From Oscillospiraceae bacterium (GTDB lineage: Bacteria > Bacillota > Clostridia > Oscillospirales > Oscillospiraceae), in NCBI GenBank assembly GCA_015067565.1, contig SVMF01000020.1, positions 1 through 46,570 on the forward strand: a stretch of DNA of 46,570 bases, read 5' to 3'. The position numbers were made by a program, and so were the translations under genes. Positions within the stretch are counted from its first letter, which is position 1, and the number at the start of each line of letters is the position of its first letter. Below the pieces are notes generated by a model. The model was given only the letters and a program-made list of their open reading frames with translations, did no database searches and was not told the origin of the DNA. Below are positions 1 through 6,648 of the stretch, in pieces.

Positions 1-2
1 AG

Positions 3-488
3 TTCGACGGGCTTGAAACGCAGGTCAGCATTGACGGCGGTGAATGGATCGAGTTCAGCACCGCAGATTCCGGGGATGATTGGTGCCTCTGGAACGGCAG
101 CCGAGGCGCGTACAATGATGACGTACCTATTGAGGAAAATACCAACGTCAAGCTCCGCATCCGCTTCATCGGCACCCACGGCCCCTCCGAATGGTCAAAC
201 GTGCTTGAGTTAAACGGCGGCGGTACACAGGAGAATCCCGGCGAAACGAACAAGGCACCGGAAGAAAAGCCCCCTGTGGATGAAAAAGACAAATGCTCCC
301 TCTGCGGCTTTTGCCCCGTACCGCTTGGACTGTGTATCTTCATTTGGATCGCTATTGCAATCGTGGTCATTCTTGTGATCGTGATCATTATCGTGATTGC
401 GACCAAAAAGAAGAAATGCCCCAACTGCAAGACCAAATGCAAAAAGAACGACAAATGCTGCCCCAACTGCGGTCAGCGACTGAAATGA
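3..488 (+). CDS. C-terminal part of membrane-anchored protein with cytoplasmic zinc ribbon (5' truncated)
   Basis: The open frame enters from the left window edge and ends at TGA 486-488, so the N-terminus is missing. The visible part has an acidic, Trp/Gly-rich segment that looks extracellular, a Pro/Glu-rich linker, then a Cys-rich juxtamembrane stretch (CSLCGFCP). One strongly hydrophobic Ile/Val helix follows, then a Lys-rich stop-transfer (TKKKK), and the tail carries CPNCKTKC and CCPNCGQ, a treble-clef/zinc-ribbon-like set of Cys pairs. By the positive-inside rule the Cys-rich tail would be cytoplasmic. The next gene, 31 bp downstream, also carries a zinc ribbon, so the two are probably co-transcribed. 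The specific function is not recognised. Confidence 0.75.
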   Translation, partial: FDGLETQVSIDGGEWIEFSTADSGDDWCLWNGSRGAYNDDVPIEENTNVKLRIRFIGTHGPSEWSNVLELNGGGTQENPGETNKAPEEKPPVDEKDKCSLCGFCPVPLGLCIFIWIAIAIVVILVIVIIIVIATKKKKCPNCKTKCKKNDKCCPNCGQRLK

Positions 489-519
489 AAAGATTAAAAA
501 AAGAAAGTGGGGAACTATT

Positions 520-1053
520 ATGGCATTTTGTAGAAATTGTGGAACGAGGGTAGATGAGGGAGTAAAGTTCTGTCCCGCCTGTGGAACCCAAATGGAGGCA
601 GCTTCCCCGGAGCAGCAGGCTCAAACACAGCAAGCTCCTCCTGCAGGAAATCAGAATGATTTTCAGGCAAAATTTGCAAATCTGAACAACACCGCCGATA
701 CCACTGCGGAGTTCGATCAGACTGACATTACCAACAACAAGGCAATGGGTATCCTTGCCTATCTCGGACCTCTGTGCTTTATCCCGATGTTTGCGGCGAA
801 GGGATCTAAGTTCGCCCGCTTCCACGCCAATCAGGGCTTGACTCTGTTTATCGCCTGCGTTGCGTGGAGCATTGTTTACAGCATCCTTAACTGGATCATC
901 TTTGCGATTTCCTGGAGATTGTACTTTATCAGCAGCATCATCGGTCTGTTCTCCCTGGTGTTCCTTATACTCGCCGTCCTCGGCATCGTTAATGCCGCTA
1001 ACGGGCGAGCAAAGGAGCTGCCCATCATCGGCAAGTTCAAGTTCTTGAAGTAA
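520..1053 (+). CDS. Zinc-ribbon DUF4870-like membrane protein
   Basis: This 177-aa protein starts at ATG 520 behind AAGTGGGGA. Residues 1-25 form a zinc ribbon (CRNCGTR ... CPACGTQ). A Gln/Ala-rich linker follows, and from about residue 75 there are three or four hydrophobic helices. The segment LAYLGPLCFIPMF plus SKFARFHANQGL resembles the DUF4870/TM2-neighbour family of small membrane proteins, where a conserved FH..QGL motif follows the first helix. Its role in the cell is unknown. It shares the zinc-ribbon theme with the upstream gene. No clear terminator follows. Confidence 0.8.
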   Translation: MAFCRNCGTRVDEGVKFCPACGTQMEAASPEQQAQTQQAPPAGNQNDFQAKFANLNNTADTTAEFDQTDITNNKAMGILAYLGPLCFIPMFAAKGSKFARFHANQGLTLFIACVAWSIVYSILNWIIFAISWRLYFISSIIGLFSLVFLILAVLGIVNAANGRAKELPIIGKFKFLK

Positions 1054-1576
1054 TTTGTGTCATCTCTGCCAAAAGGACGACGGCCACAATGAAACAATTG
1101 CAGCAACACCTTGCTCTTTATGCAGGGGATCTGGGACTCCGGTACACGCGGTTGGGCCGAATATGAAAAGGCAATGTCCGGTACTATGGATCTGCCTGCC
1201 GAATATGTTAGAGTTAGCGTGGACTGGATGGAAGTTGAAACACATAAACGCATTTATGTGAAAGTCGGCGACAACGGCGAATGGATGACCTACAGCTATG
1301 CCGGCGAAACCGAAGAAGAAGCTCGTGGTTAAAAGCAACATATACGCACATCTATGGTTGGACAGAGAAATCCCTCTCTCCCAAGATTTTCTTCGGCAAA
1401 ATCCTTCACAAACAGCCTTCTGAAATGGGAGAGCGTAGCTTGGACTTTGATGCAAACGGCAGCGCAGCCCTTTTGGGAACCACAACATACTGTTTGTCGA
1501 TCACATTATGCGTGCAAATATGTGTGTTCTGCCAGATTGTTTTATCTTTTTAGGTCTGTTATGAAGCCCCGTACCA

Positions 1577-1612
1577 GAAAAACCGTCGATGCGTTGCATC
1601 GGCGGTTTTTCA
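1577..1612 (+). terminator. Intrinsic terminator-like hairpin
   Basis: The arm AAAAACCGTCGATGC pairs with GCATCGGCGGTTTTT around a short loop (one G-U pair), and the 3' arm ends in a T run. The A run on the 5' side makes it potentially bidirectional. Confidence 0.7.
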
Positions 1613-1786
1613 ACTATGTTTGCCCTTGCAGGTAAGTGAAGTTGCTGTCACAGTGAAGTTACTGCGTGGTGAAGTTTGCTTCGCAAGTGTTTTAGGAAAA
1701 CCTCACTAATATTGTGATGAAATATGTGCATCCCTGTCGGTATCTTATTGTTTAGCCAAGTCCGTTATGAACACTCGCACCACTGT

Positions 1787-1826
1787 GAGTAGCCATGACG
1801 AACTTCGTCATGGCTACTCTTTTTTT
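1787..1826 (+). terminator. Intrinsic terminator
   Basis: A perfect 14-bp stem (GAGTAGCCATGACG / CGTCATGGCTACTC) has a 5-nt loop and is followed by seven T residues. It is a strong rho-independent terminator, although no intact gene precedes it. Confidence 0.85.
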
Positions 1827-1853
1827 GAGCCCGTTTTGAATATCCGTAACAAA

Positions 1854-1904
1854 TAAGACCGATCAATTCGGTACAAGAAGTACCTAAAATGGTCGGTCTT
1901 TTCG
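1854..1904 (+). terminator. Terminator-like hairpin
   Basis: AAGACCGATC pairs with GGTCGGTCTT (one G-U pair) across a loop of about 26 nt, and TTCGTTG follows. It lies just upstream of the promoter of the 1979 gene. The long loop makes it weaker than its neighbour. Confidence 0.45.
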
Positions 1905-1914
1905 TTGTTAAATG

Positions 1915-1942
1915 TTGACTTCCTACACAAACGTAATATAAT
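1915..1942 (+). promoter_or_regulatory. Sigma-A promoter of the 1979 gene
   Basis: TTGACT (1915-1920) and TATAAT (1937-1942) are separated by 16 bp. The start codon at 1979 lies 36 bp downstream of the -10 box. Confidence 0.7.
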
Positions 1943-1978
1943 GAATGCAACAAGATTAAATTTAGCGAGGTTATGCAA

Positions 1979-2566
1979 ATGAAAATAGAGGGATATGTAA
2001 CGGACAAAAGCAAAGAACCAATTGCCAATGCTCTAATCGAGATAAAAGGAGAAGACTTCGTTACCCTTTTTTGTACAGAGAGTAAGGAAGATGGCCGTTA
2101 TGTGCTTGATATACCGACGGGTCAATATCCTTTTTTGACGGCGGTGAAGGACTATGGAGTAAATAATTTAGAATACTGGTGCCAGAATATTTCACTTCAA
2201 ACCGATATGTCTTTAGATGTGAGTTTTGATAAACTAGAGATATACGGATTGCATGTATTTTCGGTCAAAGGTGCTGGCAACAGTCTGATGGTATATTTTA
2301 GACCTATGAGTTTGCCTAGATTTCAGCAAGGTATGCAGGATATTGCGCCGGAGGACATTGTTATCAAGGCGAGTATCGACAATCAAGAAATGCGTGTTAT
2401 CAACACAAATTTGGTTAAGGAATTCGTGAGAGGCTGTGAATTATCTGCATATCTCATCCAAGTTGAAACCAGAGAAAGCGATGTCCCATGGCAAAAGTTT
2501 GAATTACAAATCACAGATGCCGACAATCATTATGGTGCAGCAACAATTTACAATAAGGATGTTTGA
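1979..2566 (+). CDS. Unrecognised protein with carboxypeptidase-regulatory-like N-terminal domain
   Basis: This 195-aa protein most likely starts at ATG 1979, 8 bp after GCGAGG; an ATG at 1973 lies too close. Residues 1-55 (EGYVTDKSKEPIANALIEI ... DGRYVLDIPTGQY) read like a carboxypeptidase-regulatory/SdrD-B-type beta sandwich, the fold seen in surface and spore accessory proteins. The remaining 140 residues match nothing I know. There is no signal peptide, so it is probably cytoplasmic or exported by another route. A +1 shift at the stop codon would continue as DFDSKPIPICLTVYDYIFE up to 2705, so the present C-terminus could be a frameshift product. Confidence 0.6.
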   Translation: MKIEGYVTDKSKEPIANALIEIKGEDFVTLFCTESKEDGRYVLDIPTGQYPFLTAVKDYGVNNLEYWCQNISLQTDMSLDVSFDKLEIYGLHVFSVKGAGNSLMVYFRPMSLPRFQQGMQDIAPEDIVIKASIDNQEMRVINTNLVKEFVRGCELSAYLIQVETRESDVPWQKFELQITDADNHYGAATIYNKDV

Positions 2567-2707
2567 CTTCGACAGCAAACCAATTCCCATTTGCCTAACT
2601 GTCTATGATTATATTTTTGAGCGCAACAAAATGAAATGTTTGAAAGCGTATCATTATGATCTGCATAATCTATGTGACACTTTTTTGTCTCCTGCACAGA
2701 ATTAGCG

Positions 2708-2736
2708 TTGACAGACCTGCAGGATGATTGTAAAAT
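2708..2736 (+). promoter_or_regulatory. Sigma-A promoter of the yedF operon
   Basis: TTGACA (2708-2713) and TAAAAT (2731-2736) are 17 bp apart. They lie 58 bp upstream of the yedF start codon. Confidence 0.7.
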
Positions 2737-2794
2737 ATTTCGGAAGAGATGTCGCGCGAGCGATACCTAAATTCGTACAAGAGGAGTGCTTACT

Positions 2795-3376
2795 ATGATT
2801 GTAGATGCGAGAGGCAAGGTGTGCCCGCTTCCTGTTGTCATGGCCAACAAAGCCTTGAAGGACAGACAGGCAAACGAAGAGATACAGGTTTATGTAGATA
2901 ACGAAATCGCTGTACAGAATGTGCAGCGGATGTGCGCTGCGAAGGGGCTTGAGGTGACTGTGACCGAGCAGGCAAATGATTTCGTTCTGACCATCGCTGG
3001 AGAAGCAGACGCAGAAGCGCCCAGCGTATGCAACACCTGCAAGAATACTGTGGTTGCCATTACCTCCGCTACCATGGGGACGGGAAGTGACGAATTGGGC
3101 AAGCTTCTGATGAAAGGCTTTATTTACGCTCTGTCACAGCAAGAAGAGTTGCCTAAGACGATCTTGTTTTACAACGGCGGCGCTACCATTCCTACCGAGG
3201 GCAGCGTGTCCCTGGAGGACCTGAGGGCAATGCAGTCGCAAGGAGTTGAAATTTATACTTGCGGCACTTGTCTGGATTTCTACGGTCTGAAAGAGAAGCT
3301 GGCAATCGGTTCGGTGACCAATATGTACAGCATTGTGGATCTACTGAACAAGGCTGACCACATCATTCGTCCCTGA
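2795..3376 (+). CDS. yedF: Sulfurtransferase-like selenium metabolism protein YedF
   Basis: This 193-aa protein starts at ATG 2795 behind GAGGAG; a GTG at 2786 overlaps the ribosome binding site and was not chosen. Residues 1-70 are a TusA/SirA-type domain with the CPLP motif (MIVDARGKVCPLPVVMANKA), which carries the persulfide/selenide-binding Cys. From about residue 90 there is a DsrE-like domain (ILFYNGGATIPTEGS ... IYTCGTCLDFYG). The two-domain architecture is that of YedF, which in many genomes tracks with selenium use. Its stop overlaps the start of the DUF3343 gene by one base (TGATG), indicating translational coupling in a three-gene operon. Confidence 0.9.
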   Translation: MIVDARGKVCPLPVVMANKALKDRQANEEIQVYVDNEIAVQNVQRMCAAKGLEVTVTEQANDFVLTIAGEADAEAPSVCNTCKNTVVAITSATMGTGSDELGKLLMKGFIYALSQQEELPKTILFYNGGATIPTEGSVSLEDLRAMQSQGVEIYTCGTCLDFYGLKEKLAIGSVTNMYSIVDLLNKADHIIRP

Positions 3377-3600
3377 TGCGAAAGAAAGAGCTTTGTGCGA
3401 TTCTGACCTTCTCTACCACAACCGAGGCTATGGCCATGGAAGCGCAAGGGTTACCCGGCAGGCTGATCCCGGTCCCGACGGACATTCATGCAGGCTGTGG
3501 TATGTGTTGGAAGGCACCCATCGCCGAGAAAGCGCGGCTTTTGGCTGCGGTGCAGGAGCGGAAGCTCCCTTATGAGGGGATTTTTGAGCTGGTGATTTGA
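3376..3600 (+). CDS. DUF3343 family protein (putative Se/S carrier)
   Basis: This 74-aa protein starts at ATG 3376 inside the yedF stop codon. It fits DUF3343: an early FSTTTEAMAME segment, then RLIPVPTDIHAGCGMCWKAP with the family's conserved Gly-Cys-Gly, and a short C-terminal helix. The family is repeatedly found beside YedF and class V aminotransferases and is thought to bind or carry selenium or sulfur; the chemistry is not established. The position between yedF and a cysteine desulfurase, with one-base overlaps on both sides, argues for a stoichiometric partner. Confidence 0.85.
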   Translation: MRKKELCAILTFSTTTEAMAMEAQGLPGRLIPVPTDIHAGCGMCWKAPIAEKARLLAAVQERKLPYEGIFELVI

Positions 3601-4736
3601 TGATCTATTTTGATAACGCAGCCACGACATTGGTTAAGCCGCCCCGGGTCGCAGAGGCTGTCAAAGAGGCGATGACTACCCTGGGCAATTGTGGCAGGGG
3701 CGCGCATATGAGCAGCCGAAATGCGGCAAGAACTATCTATGAAGCTCGGTGTAAGCTGGCGCGGTTTTTCTCCTGCCCGAGGGAAGATCATGTGATCTTT
3801 ACCTCCAATGCCACACATAGTCTGAATTTGGCGATCAACGGTCTGTTCTCCCACGGAGACCATGTCATTACGACTGTGGCAGAACACAATTCTGTCCTTC
3901 GACCGCTGTACCGATTGGAAAGAGACATTGGCCTTCAGGTGGATCATATTCCTGCGGATGCAAGAGGGGTCTTGCAGCTTTCCAAGTTAGAGGAATTTCG
4001 ACGATCCAACACCAAGGCGGTGATCTGTACCCACATTTCCAATGTAACCGGGAATATCACAGACCTTGAGACCATAGCTGATTTTACAAAAAAATACGGC
4101 CTCCTTTTAGTTTTGGATGCCTCTCAAAGCGCAGGATACCTGCGCATCGAGATGGACAAAATGGGCATTGACATTCTCTGCGCCACGGGCCATAAGGGGC
4201 TTCTTGGACCGCAGGGAACCGGCTGTCTGCTCCTGAGAGAGGGGATATCCCTAAGACCCTTGACCGTTGGGGGAAGTGGTGTGCAGAGCTTTTGGCATGA
4301 CCAACCCTTTCAACTGCCGGAGGCGTTGGAAGCAGGAACGCTCAATGCGCACGGCATTGCCGGTTTGTCTGCCGCCGTGGACTATTTAGAGGAAGTGGGA
4401 TTAAAAGCCATCCGTGAAAAAGAAGATGCCCTTACCCGATACTTCTACGAAGGGATCCGGGATATCGAGGGGATCGAGACCTATGGAGACCCTCAGGGGC
4501 CTCGCGGCCCTATTGTAGCAGTAAACCTGTCCAATATGGACTCTGCCACGCTTGCAGATTGCTTGGCAGAGGACTACGATATCGCGACCCGTTCCGGTGC
4601 GCATTGCGCGCCCCTCATGCACAAAGCCTTGGGTACCGTGAACAAAGGACTTGTGCGTTTCAGCTTCTCGCACTTCAATACGTTCGAGGAAGTTGATATC
4701 GCCATCGCGGCCATGAAAGAACTCAGCCAAGCATGA
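3600..4736 (+). CDS. Cysteine desulfurase / class V aminotransferase (SufS-like)
   Basis: This 378-aa protein starts at ATG 3600, which overlaps the previous TGA by one base. It opens with IYFDNAATTLVKPP, typical of cysteine desulfurases. The PLP lysine is in CATGHKGLLGPQGTG (around residue 200), and the active-site Cys is in RSGAHCAPLMH near residue 335, so it should be catalytically competent. It would release sulfur, or selenium from selenocysteine, as a bound persulfide or selenide. The coupling to yedF and DUF3343 suggests the product is handed to those carriers rather than to the Suf machinery. Repeat element copy A begins 12 bp after the stop. Confidence 0.88.
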   Translation: MIYFDNAATTLVKPPRVAEAVKEAMTTLGNCGRGAHMSSRNAARTIYEARCKLARFFSCPREDHVIFTSNATHSLNLAINGLFSHGDHVITTVAEHNSVLRPLYRLERDIGLQVDHIPADARGVLQLSKLEEFRRSNTKAVICTHISNVTGNITDLETIADFTKKYGLLLVLDASQSAGYLRIEMDKMGIDILCATGHKGLLGPQGTGCLLLREGISLRPLTVGGSGVQSFWHDQPFQLPEALEAGTLNAHGIAGLSAAVDYLEEVGLKAIREKEDALTRYFYEGIRDIEGIETYGDPQGPRGPIVAVNLSNMDSATLADCLAEDYDIATRSGAHCAPLMHKALGTVNKGLVRFSFSHFNTFEEVDIAIAAMKELSQA

Positions 4737-4748
4737 TAGAATGAAAAG

Positions 4749-5059
4749 AGCAGCTTGCATTGCAAGCTGCTGAGTCTGTCGAAAAACTTGTTTTTCGACA
4801 GACTCAGCAGAGCTCAAAAAGTCGGCAAGACGAGCAAACAGAGCTCGTCGGCGTACGATGGTACGGTAGAGCTCGGTTTGCGATGTAAGTCAAAATGCCT
4901 TGCGCAGCAAGGCATTTGAAGTGCTTTTTTGCTGTATCGGAGATACGTTCGCAATCGCTTATTTGAACACAGATCGCCAACCGCCAAAAATTTGCATTTT
5001 GACGATTGGCGACTTTTTTGACACTCTGAGCAGCTTGCATTGCAAGCTGCTCAGAGTGT
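4749..5059 (+). repeat. Structured intergenic repeat, copy A, bracketed by duplicated hairpins
   Basis: The core at 4773-5029 is homologous, in inverted orientation, to 22725-22978. Positions 4965-5029 match 22725-22789 exactly (65 bp) and 4846-4904 match 22848-22906 exactly (59 bp). Inside are a 20-bp stem at 4767-4810 (CTGCTGAGTCTGTCGAAAAA arm), an interrupted GCAAAC.GAGC/GCTCGGTTTGC stem, ATGCCTTGC/GCAAGGCAT and a CGCCAA/TTGGCG stem. The same 24-bp palindrome (GAGCAGCTTGC... type) sits at both ends (4748-4771 and 5028-5051), absent from copy B. The core has no convincing ORF. It fills the gap between two convergent operons. Confidence 0.85.
5021..5059 (-). terminator. Long hairpin at the end of the BY-kinase operon
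   Basis: A 19-bp perfect stem (ACACTCTGAGCAGCTTGCA and its complement, with one central base) lies just past the stop codon of the 5062 gene. There is no T run on the minus strand, so it may act as an mRNA 3' stabiliser or a weak terminator. It is also the right-hand boundary hairpin of repeat copy A. Confidence 0.45.
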
Positions 5060-5061
5060 GT

Positions 5062-6645
5062 TTATGTTGTTTCGTTGGTATCGACGATGCTGAAGTCGAA
5101 GGCTTCGACGGCTTCAGAAGTGTCGGCAATTTCCTGCGTCAGTTTCTTTGCCCGATTCTCTGCCTCGGAGTAGCGGCTGTAGCCATAGCGGCCGTAGCCG
5201 TAACGGGTATAGGAATTAGCATACTTATAACCATAAGCATATCCGTAACCGGCACCGTACTTCGAGCCATAGCCATAGCGTGTGGTGCCCGCCTGCGTGT
5301 GGTTTAGGACACAACCAATCAGATTGACATTATGCGCGGCCAACGTCTGGATCGAGTCAAGGATCTGTGTAGAGTTTGCAAGGTCCTGACGGACGATGTA
5401 GAGCGTTGCATCAGCGTATTTTGCTGTGGTTGCGGCATCGGAGAGGATGCCTGCAGGGGGAGAGTCGATGATGATATAGTCCATCTTTTTGCGAAGCAGC
5501 TCCAGAACATGCTTGAAGCGGGGCGTGTCAAGCAGGGGGTGCGGCTGGTCGATCGTTTGGTCACCGGAGAGCAGCAGCAGAGAAGAGTGCGGGACAGTTA
5601 AAAGACGGAAGTTCTTGGAGTTGCCTGCAAGAATCTCAATCAGGCCATCAGAGGAGGCTTTGATACCCAGCGTGCCCTTCAGGGACTGCTTGCGAAGGTC
5701 GCCGTCAATCAAGATGACCTGCTTGCCCTCAGATGCAAGAGAAAGTGCCAGGTTGGTGGCAACCGTAGTCTTACCTTCGTTAGGGAGGGTGCTGGTGATC
5801 AAAAGAATCTTTGCATTATGCTGAGCCATCTGCTTCTGGATCTTGATGCGCAGATTTCGTACCGACTCGTTGAAGCTTGATGGCACACGGGGGTTTGTGA
5901 CAAGGACATTCAGGTTTGCTGTATTCGAGTGCTTCTTCAGGTGTACACTCGGAATATAAGCCAAGCATTTTAAGTTGACCAGCTTCCGCAGATCTTCAGC
6001 CGAGTGTACGGTCTTTCTGGTAAGAGAGAGAACGAAGATGGCAAGAAGGCCGAGCAAAAAGACGGGAATGGCGGCAGAAATCGCCGAATTCATGGCATCA
6101 TTGGTATTGATCGGTGTCGTGGGCGGCTCGGTCGGGCAGTTGATGACTTTCAGCTGCGTGTCGCCGAGGATGGAGCTCGCGGCCAGAGGATAGACATTGA
6201 TTGCCGCAATCAATGTTTCATAAGCGTCTTTTGCCGTGCCGGCTGTGACAGACATCGTGAACAGAGCGGCCTCAGCGGTTGCTGTTGCGACGATTTGCCC
6301 TCGCGGTTCATGGTCGAGCTCACGCACCATCAGCATCGAAGCGTGCTCACTTGAGATGACATATGGGAAGGTGGCGGAAAGGGTCAGGGCGGCACTCTTG
6401 TCCATGAAGTTGTTGTTACTCAGAATATCCGTGGTGGCGGAATAGCTGGCATGGACGGAGAAGATTGCCTGCGTGCGGTAGATGGGAGAGTAGCTGCGGT
6501 CTGCAGTGTAATGCACATAGCAGCCGACCAGGATCGTGATGATTACGACGATCCAAAGCAAGTGCTTTGCGGCGTTTATGAAGTTATGGAAAACGACACG
6601 AAAATCAAATTCCATAAAACCGCCGGAATTGTTTTTTTCGTCCAT
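5062..6645 (-). CDS. BY-kinase/Wzz fusion (capsular exopolysaccharide family)
   Basis: This 527-aa protein has an N-terminal Wzz-type membrane region (TM at about residues 27-48 and 195-212) with an extracytoplasmic loop, then a bacterial tyrosine kinase domain. The kinase has Walker A TLPNEGKTTVATNLA, Walker A' VILIDGDLR and Walker B YIIIDSPPAG. From about residue 460 the tail has irregular Tyr-Gly pairs (TRYGYGSKYG, YGYAYGYKY, YGRYGYSRY), the expected autophosphorylation cluster. Such fusions control chain length and export of surface polysaccharide. It follows a second BY-kinase by 3 bp and ends the operon that starts with the cognate phosphatase. Confidence 0.88.
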   Translation of the reverse strand: MDEKNNSGGFMEFDFRVVFHNFINAAKHLLWIVVIITILVGCYVHYTADRSYSPIYRTQAIFSVHASYSATTDILSNNNFMDKSAALTLSATFPYVISSEHASMLMVRELDHEPRGQIVATATAEAALFTMSVTAGTAKDAYETLIAAINVYPLAASSILGDTQLKVINCPTEPPTTPINTNDAMNSAISAAIPVFLLGLLAIFVLSLTRKTVHSAEDLRKLVNLKCLAYIPSVHLKKHSNTANLNVLVTNPRVPSSFNESVRNLRIKIQKQMAQHNAKILLITSTLPNEGKTTVATNLALSLASEGKQVILIDGDLRKQSLKGTLGIKASSDGLIEILAGNSKNFRLLTVPHSSLLLLSGDQTIDQPHPLLDTPRFKHVLELLRKKMDYIIIDSPPAGILSDAATTAKYADATLYIVRQDLANSTQILDSIQTLAAHNVNLIGCVLNHTQAGTTRYGYGSKYGAGYGYAYGYKYANSYTRYGYGRYGYSRYSEAENRAKKLTQEIADTSEAVEAFDFSIVDTNETT

Positions 6646-6648
6646 AGC

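Larger units (their letters stand above)
1054..1972. other. Gene-poor stretch with decayed ORFs and terminators
   Basis: This stretch of about 900 bp holds no confident gene. A short frame at 1111-1332 (73 codons, acidic, with a WAEYEKAMSG-like start) and a 25-codon frame starting at ATG 1089 could be pieces of one frameshifted small protein, but I recognise no family and see no good ribosome binding site. Three hairpins lie at 1577-1610, 1787-1826 and 1854-1902. Between them, at 1636-1676, the octamer GTGAAGTT occurs three times at 16-17 bp intervals, which recalls the GTGAAAT spacers of the hairpin array at 40366-40543. Confidence 0.5.

Noticed and set aside
1111-1332. 73-codon frame in the debris region
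   Set aside because: No ribosome binding site, no recognised family; kept only as a mention in the gene-poor stretch.
3376-3600. In-frame TGA as selenocysteine codon in the selenium operon
   Set aside because: All TGA codons there coincide with coupled starts of the next gene and ordinary protein ends; no SECIS-like hairpin was seen.
5021-5059. Hairpin after the kinase operon as a classical terminator
   Set aside because: There is no T run on the minus strand, so it was kept only as a low-confidence terminator and as a boundary of the repeat.
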